NCBI RefSeq assembly: GCF_963678975.1
Contig: NC_089272.1
Span: 62,136,574 to 62,200,573 of the forward strand
Direction of reading: 5' to 3'
Source of the DNA: Dysidea avara
Lineage: Eukaryota > Porifera > Demospongiae > Dictyoceratida > Dysideidae
DNA length: 64,000 nt
Below are positions 1 through 12,360 of this stretch, one piece after another. The position numbers and the translations under genes are program-made. The notes beneath the pieces were generated by a model, which was given only the letters and a program-made list of their open reading frames with translations, searched no databases and was not told where the DNA came from. Each line of letters starts with the position of its first letter. Within the stretch, counting starts at the first letter, position 1.

Positions 1-59
1 CAAGTAGCTGCTATACAATTATGTATGGCAGAAGTCTGAGATTTTCTTTTGCAATGTAG

Positions 60-3000
60 GCCCATGTGAAGTGGTATTTGAAGGCATTCTGTGTTGGCAC
101 GGATGGCCAGCCAGCAAGACTGGTAGTGTTCGAGAATTCCAAACATGCCAGTAAGGGAAAACCTGTAATACGAGTCATACAGTTATCTGATGTTAAGAGC
201 ATATCATCCTCCAATATCAACAAACATCAGAAGAAGCTAATTGTTATTGTGGTCTGCAATGGAGATGACTTTCTGTTTCATGTCAAGTCAGAGGATGATC
301 ATGCAAAGTGGCTTGGATATTGTAATGTGTTGTATACCTTGCCAAACTATGTTATCCCTGAGATACCAAAACGTAACCTTATTTCAAGAGAATGTACCAA
401 CAAATACACCGATCCCTGCAAGTTTGGTGCTGGTAAGTACATAAATTATGCACAATTGAAAAGGGCCACATAAACTAATAATCTCTGCCCGCATTGCTGT
501 TTTCTGTATCAATGATAATTCCATTACTGGTAGAGTCATGGGAGTTATCAATTTAGTTTTTAATAATGAAAACTCACCTACCGTCATTGGTATATTGAGC
601 ATTGGTATAAATGAGAAATTATAAAAATCTATTTAATGTAGTCTTTTCTCTGAGCGGTATAGGCCTGAGGACAGAGAACTTAGAAACTAAAAACAGATAA
701 TATTGTGTTCAGTATAATGCACGACACCTCAATGGCCTGCTATAATAATATTGTTAGTGCATTAGTAGATCAATGGTGCTAGTACTGTATAGTAGCTAAA
801 CTATAAGTGTTTGCAGTGTAAGTAGCAGATTTTATCACAATTCCATTATTATAATAATTATCAGTGTGCTTGTGGGAGTATCAGATATCATAATATTTTT
901 ATGTATACCTGTAGGTATGTATGTAAGATGTTGAGAAAGCATTGTTTGCAGCAGAACATTGCATTAAGTTCAGTTATGATAGACTTATTATTCTTATAGT
1001 CCACATATTTGTCGTTTACTTGATCAATGAGGGAGTAGCATCCATCCTTGGTTTATCTGGACTCCACATCATCACCATTAAGGAGAGTGATCGCACCTTT
1101 AATGTCTATGCTTATCATACAGAGAAGCATCTTGTAGCTTGGGACCATGACAAGATACGACGATCTGGTTGCGTTGAATCGTTGGTGTTCATAGAGCCCG
1201 GAAGAAAGTGTCATGGAGGACCAGGACTATTGTTGATGTACTGCTCATCCCCTAGCAAACTTAGAAAATGTCTCCATAAGTAAGATTTCCCCAATTAAAT
1301 TGTTATTTATGTGTAACTAAAACTATTTGAATAATTGAGCATTGTGATATTCCCCTTTGTTTGTGTGTGGGATAGTGCTTCAGATGCACATTTTAAATTA
1401 AAACTTGTGGTTTGTGGAATGAGTATTTGTGTAAATTCCATGTATATAAGGCTTCATTCTTACCTTTTTTAGTTTTATTTGGAACAGTTCCACAGCTTTC
1501 ACATCAGCAGAGTCCGTGTCTGTTGATCCTGAAGTTAGTAGTCCCTATCTCACAAGTAGTGACAGTCGCCAGTTGGTCCATACTACATCAACTGTACCTC
1601 CGACAGCAAGTCAAGGCTGGTACATGCCACCATCTACAAAACCAAAGGGAATTCCTACCAGTTGTATCCATACAGACAAAATCACTCCTAGTATAGATAA
1701 TTCAGTGTGTTCTTCAAGCATCTCTCAACTGCATTCTCCTTCATGCAAAAAACTTTTTGCACCTAATCATGATAGTTTTAACAATCAAGCAGAATTTCGT
1801 TTACGATCTGAGGTGATATCAAAATCACAAATCAGTACATACAGACAGTCAGAGAGCTTTAGCAAACTAAAGAGTAAGAAACTGAACAGCAGAAGTCATG
1901 TCACTCAGCCACCTCAAAATGCTGGTGGTACAGACACACAGGAACCACCACCTCTTCCACCTAAGCCAAAGAAACTTTCTTCAACTGCTAGTGTGGCTCC
2001 ACCATCAATGACTGATAGAACTACTAGTTGCGACAATTCTTGCTCCTCTTTGACAAGTGTGTACCAACATACCAGCTGTTCTCAAAGTAAATTGCTTTCA
2101 AAGAGGTCAGTTTAGCTTTTGTTCCCTGATGCAGTACAGCTTTAATCCAGCGTCGCTCGAACAAGTTGCTCGCGATTAAATATCTTGCTAATTAAGGGGT
2201 GTAGCTACTATTTTCCTCACGAGTCTTCATCCCTCGAGTCTTAAGATGAAGATTCATGAGTGAAACAGCTGCCACGCTCCTTAATTAGCGAGTTATTTAA
2301 TGGCGAGCAATTTGCTCAAGCGACATTGGATTAAAGCTGTACCGTATGTTTTACTATTGCTTTATCTTGTTATAGCCCTCGTTCCCAATCCAGTGTCTCA
2401 CAGGCTAGTTTGAAGGAGTCAGTTGAAGAAAGGCTACTTCAGGAATGTGCAGTAATAATCACAAGAAAGCTTGATATTAGTAATATTCTATCCCATTTAT
2501 TGCAATGTGGTCTCCTAACACGCAAAGATCAACAGTTTTTACTTAACCAGATGCGTACCGATGATGACAAAGTGTACTACCTGCTGTATAATTTGCCACG
2601 TAAAGCTGATGGATGGTTTGATAGGTTTTTGGAGTGCCTACGTGATTCACAGGAGGGTACCGGGCACAAGGATATTGCTGATACTCTTGAGGCTAAATTA
2701 AAAGAGGCTAGACATCAAAGCACTTTGAACATCCCAGCAACTGTACCGATACCAGTTTCTAGTGACACAGATGAAGTATGTTTAAATTTACAGCACACTT
2801 TGTTATGCATTATCATTTTTACAGCCTTATCCTGTGTTTATTGAGTCTCAAAGTAACGATACTGTTGACATCGTGCAAGTGCTGTCATCAGATTCTGTTG
2901 AGTCTTTGATATCAAAAGCTCGTGACAAATTCAGTGAGTTAGATTTATTGGAATGTTAGTGATATTACTACAATGTGTGTTTCAGATATTAGCTCAACTG

Positions 3001-3104
3001 AAGCATTGAGAGTGGAATTAAAAGAATCTCCATTGCATCATGAGAAGTCTGTAGGAGAGTCACGTATCCACAGATATAGCTATATCGTTGTCCATAAGCT
3101 GTAA
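60..3104 (+). CDS. A1: DOK-like adaptor, PH-PTB-linker-CARD-C-terminal domain (5' partial)
   Basis: Exons 60-432, 1000-1279, 1473-2105, 2376-2775, 2825-2933 and 2986-3104 (stop TAA) join in frame with GT-AG introns; the first exon lies left of the window. Exon 60-432 gives a PH domain (AHVKWYLKAFC through the conserved EDDHAKW tryptophan). Exon 1000-1279 gives an IRS/DOK-type PTB domain with the pocket motifs KIRRSG and EPGRKCHGGPG. Exon 1473-2105 is a Ser/Thr/Pro-rich linker with EPPPLPPKPKK, a likely SH3 ligand. Exon 2376-2775 is a CARD (LDISNILSHL, LLTRKD, LPRKADGWFDRFLECL). The last two exons add about 75 residues ending RIHRYSYIVVHKL, possibly ubiquitin-like. In known families PH+PTB marks DOK/IRS docking proteins at receptor kinases, and CARDs polymerise in innate immune signalling; the combined role here is inferred. 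No frame break was found in the visible part. Confidence 0.9.
2132..2344. mobile_element. Small inverted-repeat transposon (MITE) in A1 intron
   Basis: The ends are inverted copies, GTACAGCTTTAATCC at the left and GGATTAAAGCTGTAC at the right, and the inner arms (GCTAATTAAGG against CCTTAATTAGCGAG) pair further. The equivalent intron of A2 (28073-28127) lacks it and is only 55 bases long, so the insertion postdates the duplication or was lost from the other copy. No transposase is present and the target duplication is not clear. Confidence 0.85.
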
Positions 3105-3676
3105 AATGCTGGTCATTTATGGCTTCCCATTATATTTAAATTGTCTTCTTTTGCTTACTGTTTTAATTGCATAGCAGCTGATCTGTATCACTTTGCAAGC
3201 TGTGTATTTTGATTTTTCATCATCATTACTAAATAAATCATTGTACATTTTGTATTGTCATTGTAGCTATTAATTCATGGATTTTGTGTGGTTTGATGCC
3301 AGTGTTTTAACACACTTTGTATAAACTCTTTGTTCATCACTGTAATTTCCACTGTAGATTTTAAGAGACGTGCATCTAAACAATGTTTCGCCTCGCCAAT
3401 TTGGCCTGACTTGGGCGGGCGGTGCTGAAACCTCATTCTACGTAGCTATATATGCGGTGGGAAATTACCTGGGAATTCGAAACCATGTAAGGCACATGAC
3501 GAGTTAGGTAATACCGGAAGTCTTGTTGTCACACGTTATTCTCATGTTTTCAGTGTAACCTGACACGTTATTTCTAAAAACAACTAGGCGTCTGTGAGTG
3601 ACGTCTTGTGTATGCAGCTACTTCGTGCAATTTCGTCTTGAAGGTCCAGCTCTTGAGCGGACGAGTAATCATCAAC
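3105..3676. other. A1-B1 spacer with polyadenylation signal and B1 5' region
   Basis: AATAAA at 3232-3237, about 130 bases after the A1 stop, is the likely polyadenylation signal; the right copy has lost the exact hexamer at this place. From about 3360 a more GC-rich stretch, conserved in the right copy (29110-29428), precedes the B1 start and is the best candidate for the B promoter and 5' untranslated region. No TATA box is obvious. Confidence 0.5.
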
Positions 3677-6600
3677 ATGGAGGAACTACAAATGAAAGTG
3701 CTTCAAATCTGTTCCCCAGCCATTAAGGACATGTTAGATATCAGCGCTATCGTGCCCCACCTGAATGCTAACAATCTACTGACGAAGGACAATGTTAAGA
3801 TGTTAACGAACATGTCGAAGACTCAACAAGAGAAAACTGAATACCTTGTTTATATACTACCAAGGAAGAATAATGGATGGTTTGAGAAGTTTCTTCAATG
3901 TTTAGAGCAATCAGCTGAAGTTGCTGGACATACAGAGTTAGTGAAGGAGCTAACAGTCACACTGGATGATATGAAACAGATAAACAATTCAAAACAAAGT
4001 ATAGCTGGAGAGTGTGCAGCAGCTAATGAAGTAGCTGTGCCATATGGGAGTGGCCGAGAAGAGGTAGGTACAACATGTATTACAAACATTAAGGCTTGGT
4101 GTTTGCATCACAACACATGCCATACAGAACTATTACTGTACAGCCATATAGCCTATGGGCATGACATAGTTTTCATGTAGATATTAGTAGCAGGTGGCTG
4201 CTGGCTGACAAGCAGTTACAATTTTCAAGGGTTGTACCTTGTATAGCATCTGTATAGTATGTATAGTAGCTGTATAGTATAGTATGTGAATGTTTAACTA
4301 CAGTACATACATACGTACACTATAACTGTTATTAGTTGCATGGTAAATTTTATTAATATTATAGTATACCCATACATAGTGGTCATACCTTAGTTGTGAT
4401 TAATTGGTTAAATAGATAACTAACCATCTGATTAACCTAGTGAACTAATTATAAACTCCAGTAGTCTTGAACTATGTGGTGTGTTGCTTGTTTGAGAGGG
4501 TCAGTGATAATGGAGCTATATTAATGGTGGTTGTCCTGTAGCTAAAGTTGAAATTATCACTAGTAGACATTTATCATCTTATATCACAACTTGTTTTTAC
4601 CAAAGCATACAGGTAGTTTCTACAAGAATGGTGACATCAAGTGCTCCTATAGAAAACAGTTTAGATCACTAATTTGACATCATCTTGTTGACACAAAATG
4701 TTTTATATGCTAAATTGGTGTAAACAAGAGAACACTGTTATTCAATACTTATGATCCCTATATGCCTTTAAAAATTCAGCACCATGCACGGGTGTCTAAG
4801 TCTAGTAATCGCATGCTGCATTAATGTGCATGAGTACTGCTGGAATAGTGCACTGTATAATGTATGTTGTGGTGGTTGTGTTACAGATATGATATGCTAT
4901 CTTCTGTGATTGGTTTAAGTAGTAGTTATCATGCCATCGGATGTTTGATATTAAAATGCTATGATATACTCGATTTTCTAATGAATGCTGGCTACATAGT
5001 GTAACTGTATAACTATTATTAATTATTATAAAGCTTGCCATACACCTATTTGTTTTACAGTGCACGAATAAGTATATTGTATTGTAAACATGGTTTTCCA
5101 GAATTCTAGTTTGGAATTCTATGCCAATTAGTTTTACATAATAGTGTTCTTGTGAGCAAAGTTGGTTCTGGCACAATATATGCTCTAAACCATCTACTTG
5201 GTTATCGTGGTTTGTCAGAATTGTAGAAATTGATTCTTGCATTTCGATTATAGAACATTGCTGTATTACTGGTGGATGGCATACAGGAGGAGGAACCAAT
5301 TTTGAAATAGTAACTGTTGATTGTAATGCTCATCCCAAGCAAACCTGTGACATGCTTACACTGCAATAGATAAGTTGTAGCACATGAACATGAAATCCGT
5401 TAGTAAGTTGAGTAATCATACCACTCAGAATTCGTTATCACTGCCCAAGCACAACTAATAAATGGCCCTTGCATATGCAAATCCTATTGGTGTAGATGCA
5501 TATAATTTTATTAAAAAGTGCTATGAAAGAACAATTTTGATGTTGTGCTACTTCTAAAAACCAGGTGTCCATGCAGCTAACTAACTCATCTGGAATTAAC
5601 CAACTATGTATTTTACTGATTTAGCCAATAGGTTTTTGGTTTTGCAATAGCTAATACATAATTAATTTACTGTAATTTTGGATTCTTCAATGACGCTGCT
5701 ATGGAAGCGCTTGTTAAACAAAATGCTTTTAACAACATATTACGCACATGAGTATCTTCTAAACTGTTTTATGTTTTGACTATCATGTTTTTCCACAAAT
5801 TCTCTTGACAAAGCCTCAAAGCTGCTCTTAATTTTTGTTTATGTACATAAGGGTCACGCCCCCTTTCCAACTCGAAGGGATAGACTATTCCTGGTAGTCT
5901 ACGATGCCTGCACTGTTCTTTTTCAGTTGTTAAACACTTGTAAAACTCAAAGGGAAAGTAATTCATAAAGTCTGAGGAGAGTCGCCACACACGTATTTCA
6001 GACTGCTGAAAAGAAACCACCTCAGAGCAAAAGTTTACCTGTGTGGTAGTTTAATACAGACTTCATTTTGCTTTTATTTCTTACGTGCAAGCTGCTTTTA
6101 CCATTAATTTGATGATTTTTTTCACATGGGTGCGTACAGACAAACATAGGTAGGTACGCACACATACACACACACACACTTTTCCAAAAACAATTTCAGT
6201 AAACCAGGTGAGCCCCCACAGCCGGCCTTCGGCCAGCTGTGGGGGCTCACCTGGTTTAAAAAGTGCAGCAATCATGAGATACTACATAATTATCATGATC
6301 TGCAGAGTTAGGTAAAGAAAGTATAATGGCATAAATTTTGGCTAAACAAGAAAAGTTGGGTAACAGTGGGTCTCTGGTCTACTGTATATGTCAACCGAAT
6401 AGCCCACAATGTTGCCAGAAACCAGCCTAGAATTGAGTATTAAAGGAGTAAGTATGAACATTAGAATTAGGAAACAAAAAACACCAGTGCAATAGTCGTG
6501 TTTCAGGTTTTTGTTTTTGGCTTTAGAACTTTATCATTATTTTTCTGTATTTAAAGTATAACTTCAATTTGTTAGACAGTCAGTCTAATATTTATACCAC

Positions 6601-6719
6601 TTCATTTATTTTACAGATATATACCATATTAGTGGAATCACATGAAAGTGATCACACCATCACTGTTAAATCATCAGAATGTGTTAGTACATTATTGGAT
6701 AGAATCCGTGAACAACAAG
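3677..6719 (+). CDS. B1: small CARD protein, downstream partner of A1
   Basis: Exon 3677-4063 opens with ATGGAGGAACTAC and encodes 129 residues: a CARD (MLDISAIVPHL, LLTKDN, LPRKNNGWFEKFLQCL) and a polar tail ending GSGREE, then donor GTAGGT. The second exon, 6617-6719, continues in phase 0 (IYTILVESHESDHTI... to DRIREQQ) and is homologous to the 109-nt exon that follows the CARD in A1 (VFIESQSNDTV...). Both leave phase 1. The protein therefore looks like the 3' half of an A gene without PH and PTB. The final exon is uncertain; a candidate is at 7727-7776. It could act as a CARD-only partner, adaptor or decoy for A proteins; that is inference. The first intron (4064-6616) is 2.5 kb and also conserved in B2. 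Confidence 0.8.
5769..6020 (-). other. Antisense open frame in the B1 intron, also in copy 2
   Basis: An 83-codon frame contains VSFQQSEIRVWRLSSDF and RHRRLPGI(V/A)YPFELERG, also open in the right copy (31764-31949). It matches no family I recognise. It may be a fossil exon, part of an old repeat, or chance. The shared duplication alone could explain its presence in both copies. Confidence 0.2.
6201..6257. repeat. Perfect 22-bp-arm hairpin
   Basis: AAACCAGGTGAGCCCCCACA at the left pairs with TGTGGGGGCTCACCTGGTTT at the right; with one more G-C and C-G pair the arms reach 22 bp, around a 13-base loop that itself can pair (CGGCC/GGCC). It lies in the long B1 intron. The right copy has the site interrupted by an element at about 32166-32732 and its arms are degraded. 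Confidence 0.8.
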
Positions 6720-7093
6720 GTAAACAATTGTTGTGTGTATTGTATACTAGTGTGAAGGAAAATTAGAAATTTTACATTAATTTTGTCAATGAGTAGGATC
6801 ATAGAAATAAAAACAATGAAACAATGGAGATCACTTTTACACCTGCAGTGTCTAGTGGACATTCTTTGGTAAACTATTTCTAATATTTCCTTACAGTTGT
6901 TTGTTTTCTTTTTTGTAACATGATTTATGACTGGTAAACCAATCAAATGAACAGAGAAATGAATGGGTCCAATACATTAAATGGGTCCAACACATTATAA
7001 GAATCAATTAAGTGACTGAATGTGTACCCTGACCATCAATTACTGAAAAGCAATGTGGCCATTCTGCTTTGTTGTCAACTATATTCTTGGTCA

Positions 7094-7420
7094 TAGGCGT
7101 AGCAACCGGGGGGCAACGAGGGCTGGTGCCCCCCTTGCGATTTCTGATTATAAATGGCAAAAAGATTGAGATACTCTAATAGAGCAGTGAATTACTCTAA
7201 TAAAGCAGTCACAGTATTCCGAAAAGCACTGTAGCAAACTATGAAGTTGTAAACAAGGATTTTTTATGCGCTTTGTCAGTGATACAATGTATACTTGGTA
7301 GAAAGCAGCTATTTATTGTTAGCAGGTATTGACCATTTTTATTTATTATTATTTTGCTCTTCACACCATGCCTATAGAGCCCCCCTACCTAAAAAAATAT
7401 CTTGCTACTCCTTATGTTCC
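7094..7420. mobile_element. Non-autonomous element with TAGGCGTAGCAA ends
   Basis: TAGGCGTAGCAACC at 7094 is mirrored by CTTGCTACTCCTTATG near 7402-7417; in the right copy (33836-34153) the far end reads TTGCTACGCCCATG, a closer inverted match. Inside are two copies of the CTCTAATAGAG-type motif (7171-7210). Because it is in both copies it predates the segmental duplication. Confidence 0.6.
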
Positions 7421-7726
7421 CAGTTATAAAGTGTTACAAATGAAGAACAGTTAAATACAATCAATCCAGTCAATTATATGACTGAATGCATACCGAGACT
7501 ATCAGTAGATCATTTGCACGTAAGGAATATGGTGGTTAAATAATTACAATTGTACAACATTCAGTGTCCTTTAAAATGTTGAAGCCTATGATGGTGAGGT
7601 AAAAAACTTTCATGGGAACTTGAGCTATCATATTAAAGATGAAATTTTAATCTTCAGGATGATAATAATTTGTGAAAATTTGTAAATTTGATCACTGCAC
7701 AAGACTCTAATAACTTTTTTTTTCAG

Positions 7727-7776
7727 CAAGTGGAAAGTTTACGTGTGAGGAAAATAATTTTACCGCTATGACATGA
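7727..7776 (+). other. Candidate last exon of B1
   Basis: A pyrimidine run ending CAG at 7726 precedes a short frame. Splicing from 6719 (phase 1) at this CAG gives ASGKFTCEENNFTAMT and a stop at 7774-7776. Using the AAG four bases later gives VESLRVRKIILPL and a stop at 7769-7771, which resembles STEALRVELKESPL of the A1 last exon. An alternative acceptor at 7658 would stop almost at once. The segment is absent from the right copy. Confidence 0.3.
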
Positions 7777-8825
7777 ATACATTGGCTTTTGTGAAACTGG
7801 TCTATTTGAAAAGTGCACGATGTGGCCATTCCAGTTTGTTTTCAATATTATGTTCTACCCATTGTACAGCATTACAAGCAAAGAACAGTCAAGAAGTGTC
7901 TCTGCAATCACTCCTCTCACTATCATTAAAATACCTTCTCCTATGATACATACGTACCTCCAGCTCTACACAAGACATGCCTCTTTACCAACCACAGCAA
8001 GTATCATGGATAAACCTTCTTCTTCCGTTGTGTCCCACTTTATTCTACTACCACATAAGTGTTGATTTGGAACAATGCATCGTGACTTCGGTGCAATTTC
8101 CATGCAGTTATTGTACCTGATGAGTGAGAAAATACTCCCATACTATTTAGAGTTAGGTGACAGCTGATTCATAACATCATCCTGTTATTTCCTATGTTTG
8201 CCAATCCTCCTAATTGCATTAAAGCTGACCTATCCAAAACAACTTCATTTGACAAATTCTTGAGCTAAAGCAATGTTAAACAGAAAAGAAATCAGGCCTG
8301 TAGTGTTAACTGTAGTCAAGTTACTGTATGCTTGGCTAACAGAATCACAGGTAGTAGAAAATTCAGGAATCCCATAGATGGGTTTGAGATCACTCTAAAA
8401 GACATTTCTGGGCTTGGTTGTGCCTAACCAATGAAGGAAAATTGAAGCTGGTTTTTGGGTGATACTTTTTGGAACAAAGACCAAACTTCCACTATCCCTA
8501 CTTTACGTACCACCACGCTGTATGATATTCACTACCAGGATATGTTTATGTGAAGAGTATATTTGTACTGTAGCAATATTATGTGGTGTTCCATAGATAT
8601 TGTTCATCCCATCAAGATCAATGTGATGGCTGGAGCAAACAGACTGCATGTACGCCATAATAGGCATTAACAGTGACTGTCACGTTTAGTACTACAATAC
8701 TAGCTGACTATCATTTTTTTGTACGTTTTTTTATATGGTATACTTTTTAGTATGAATATAATATGCAATATGTATATGCAATCCCACATTTTACATATAA
8801 GAGAAGGTTTACTCATGTCTTTGAA

Positions 8826-10249
8826 GAAAGTTTTGGTGTATTGTACACAATGTAACTGCATGTCAATACACATCATTGCATGGCTTCTGTCAAGCATGTG
8901 ATTGCTGTACATCTAGCTTGTAAACTTTAAAAGCCACAGGAGAAATTTTACTGCATACAATCTCCTACAGATTTTAAAAAGCCAGATACAATAACTGCAA
9001 AATAGATTCAAATGGCTTAATAATTATTATGTGCTAATATAATGCCAATACACTTGATGTTATTGCCCTTTTAGTAATGGATGTTTGTACTGGCTTGCAT
9101 TGTTCTGGTGTAGGTTTGGCTTGTTTGATTTTATCCATGATAACTTGCTGCTACTGCTTATGCTTGTACATGTGTAGGAACAGTGCCTTATAACTCTGCC
9201 TTATATTGTGTGCATATGGTCATGTTAAGTTCCTTATGTACCACTCTACTTCCATAAGCTATAAATTATTCATCAGCATACATATAGTGGGCTGGGAACT
9301 AATAGATTAGATTTCAAACTAGTGCTCATCTTGCATAAGTTAAGCAAAGGAAGTTTCAGATATTAGCTAAGTTCCTTGAATACATGCCTAGACTCTGCTG
9401 TTAGAGGACAGGCGTTACCGTACGTAGCTAGATATAGAGCTGAAACATGACCAGTACAAATATTTGGATACTTGTTACATTGGTGTGTAATCATGGTATT
9501 TATTCTGGCTTCATCTGATCATGATTTGTAAACACTCCACCCTTAGTCCTGCAGCCCTCAGGTATCATGTTTGCTACAAAGCCTCATGGGTATGTTATGT
9601 TATCGCTATTACACTGCATGCTTGCTTCTGCTGGCAGAACGGGCTAAAGAGTTAAGAAGTGGAGCTATGTGTAGTTTTTGAAGCTTAATGTACAAATAAA
9701 GGATGCTATTCTGGGGGTAGGCCTGTGTCAAATACGCCAGCATAATTATTTATACAAAGCATAAAAGACTGGAGTGCTATGCCAGCATAATGCTAGCATA
9801 TTAGGTGGACAAAACTATGGAGCTTGATTCCATGAAAATAGATCAATACTCCCTAATAGAGTAGTTAGTGGAAACTGCAATAGAGCACTAAAATGTATTG
9901 TACGTAGCTTCTTAGATCAATACTCTCTAATAGAACAGTCATTTTGTAGTGAAATACTCTAATAGAGCATTCACTGATTAAAATGTTCCAAGATAATTGT
10001 AAGAAATGTTACTAGCTAAACTATGAGTATAATGCAAGCATAATGGGAACACTGAAGAGCATATAATAGGTGAAAATTGGGGGAAATTCCTGAAAGCAGT
10101 TTGGTGAGTATATTTGACTCAGGCCTATCTGGGGTCTGGAATTGTGCCCCCGCATCTTAAACATGATTTTACTCTAAGTAACTTAAAAAATAAATTAATA
10201 AAATTTGGCGGTTCTATAGTTGCATAACTGTGCTGAGTTGTCAGTCAGT
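8826..10249. other. Gene-poor stretch with one small transposon
   Basis: No convincing coding exon was seen. At 9717-10131 the ends TAGGCCTGTGTCAAATA and TATTTGACTCAGGCCTATC are inverted copies, marking a non-autonomous element that contains three CTCTAATAGAG-type motifs (9847-9866, 9921-9940, 9954-9970). The rest is AT-rich sequence without recognisable content. Confidence 0.5.
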
Positions 10250-11038
10250 TCAGGCCTTTGGTGAATCACTACAACAGATCCCTGAGTCAAGAGATCTTGT
10301 GTAATCATCAGTAGAAGTGTGATCATAGAGAAATCTGTAACAGAGATGAATGTAATACATGATGGATTCTTGATATTTGCTCACTTGTGAAGGTGCTGAC
10401 TGACTTCTGAAGTTGAGGAGTTGGGACAGTACATCCACAACAGTACCCCAAGTGAACAACCGCTACATATACCAAGCAGCCATTATGACCACAAATCCTC
10501 AGTTGACTCTTATTCCAAGTGTGTAGACATTTTTCAGTACAGATATTGAGTACTCTGAAGTAGGAAGTAACTTGGTCTTTAGTGCTGAAATCAATAATAT
10601 ATGCAGTCCTTGAAATTCATGGTCATGACCAACTCCAGTGTCTACTATGAACACTACCCAAATGTTTGCTAGTAGATAAGGGCATGCATGATGACCATTA
10701 AATTTTTCAAATATTTCTCCACTTACCATTGTCTTCATACTTGTTGGCAAACTTATATTAATGGGTATATTTTGGCTTTTCGAATTTGGGAATGGAGTAG
10801 TTGGGAATTGAAGCAATACTCCATCCATATTTTCTTTACTGTCTGCATAGAAGGATAACACCTTTCCTTCATATTTCATAGTGATACTGTCCTTTGGGTA
10901 TGCTTAAACATAGTCCACTTTTGCAAATGAAATTTCTAACAAGCTGGCTACAGACTTTACATCTTTACACAGATCCAATTTTGCTGGCTCATTTTCCACA
11001 CCACCACATGTGGCCTTTAAACACCATTGCCTGTAACC
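10250..11038 (-). pseudogene. D': decayed PH-PTB gene related to D
   Basis: Read on the minus strand, GYRQWCLKATCGGVENEPAKL (from about 11038, after TAG) matches GHYRRRYLTAKCGDVEHKPA of the PH exon of D; further pieces KYEGKVLSFYADS, LANIWVVFIVDTGVGHD and LLNFRSQS match D exons 2 and 3 in order. The frame is broken several times, the PH-PTB intron border is not intact, and no linker or CARD was found downstream. It is a partial, dead copy of the D type and lies on the same strand as D, 9 kb away. Confidence 0.75.
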
Positions 11039-12360
11039 CTAGTAATGTATAAATGCAATCTGGCTTGATAAAAGAGTTACATAATACAGTATGAAAACTT
11101 GGTGACAGTAGTATTAATGCTTTATGACATGAATTGTAATTCTCTTGCATGTCTGACACAAAAATGAACTCAGAATAATTATGTGGCTGAAATATCTTTA
11201 ACATGTATGCTGGCAGCTCATTGTTTGGGACCACAGTGCGCACTGTACTTGGTATTATTGAAAGGCTTTCAAGTATTCATCTAATATAAATACTATTGAT
11301 GTTTATCCCACATAAGCAAATGAATTAATGGATTTATAAGCCGGCATGCATTATAAAAATAAAGCATGATGCAACACATGTTCATGCAATTGTTTATTTT
11401 AGCAGTTAGCTACCACAAAAGTGACAAACTAGCTATTATATTTAGCCACCTCAGTGCAGGAATGTGGTTCTGAAAAGTAGGGGGTTCACAGTTTCTTGAA
11501 ACTAGTCAGTTTTTTTAAATCAAAAGTGAGAAGATTGACATAAGCTAAAAGAACAGTCAGGTAATCCCAAGCCAATATTCGTGGGAAAAATCAAACTAAC
11601 CCTACCAGTAGATAACTACACTATCATACTTGCATGGTATTAACCCTCAGCATTACTCAAGGCTGGTTTCTGGCCTTGTGAAGGACCTAACTTGGCAATA
11701 ATCAGTGGTTTACTGTTGGATGGCCTGATGCATCTCTTGTGTGAATTTTATACCTGTGCTGTCCCTGGCAAGTAATACTGACTTGAAATTTTAAAACCAT
11801 TCATCTCTCAAAAGTTCTAATGAGAAATTGGATTGTTTTTCCAAAATTCAGTTATTGTCATTGAAAGTTCGTGTATAATATAGCATTCCATGGCTATTAA
11901 CCATGTGACAGTCTCACGATCATTTCCTTGTGGTCACTACCAGTAATGTAGCTAACCTTTTCAGTGTAGTTTTGTTTCATGTGATTAAAAGTAACACATT
12001 TTTGCCCCGTTAATTGGACCTAAATTATTTTGATTCTCCTTCGTGTGTTATGTTATTTACTTGTTATATTCATTTATGGTGTGACATTGTATGGTATAGC
12101 CACTTATGTGATTATGATGAAATAAATCACTGTGATAATGGAACTTTACTTGTACTTGTAGTAGGCTTTTTGTGTTTGTTTTCTGGTTCCCTTTGAAGGT
12201 TTAATTTACTACACATTTATGCATGGGCTATGCTATTGTAACTCCACCTGAAATTGTGCATGGGTTTATGCTGCATTACTGGAATGGTATACAGTATCCT
12301 ATAAAATAGTATTTTTAAAACAAAATTAATTTAAGAAATGAAGTAGGGATCTATGCAGCA
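11039..12360. other. No recognisable gene
   Basis: AT-rich sequence with scattered short frames and no family resemblance, splice pattern or clear repeat structure that I can support. Confidence 0.4.

Larger units (their letters stand above)
1..8825 (+). repeat. Segmental duplication 1, left copy (A1-B1 unit)
   Basis: This block aligns collinearly with about 26030-35300, through exons, introns, the A-B spacer and the sequence beyond B. Similarity stops abruptly after the shared CATATAAGAGAA/CTCATGTCTTT stretch (8798-8822 here, 35274-35299 in the other copy). The left edge is outside the window. Differences between copies include a small transposon at 2132-2344 found only here and two elements found only in the right copy. 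Both copies lie on the same strand, 26 kb apart. Confidence 0.93.

Noticed and set aside
4802-5299. 165-codon minus-strand open frame in the B1 intron
   Set aside because: Only part of it (30706-30894) stays open in the duplicated copy, and it contains repetitive Thr/Ile runs. No splice or domain support.
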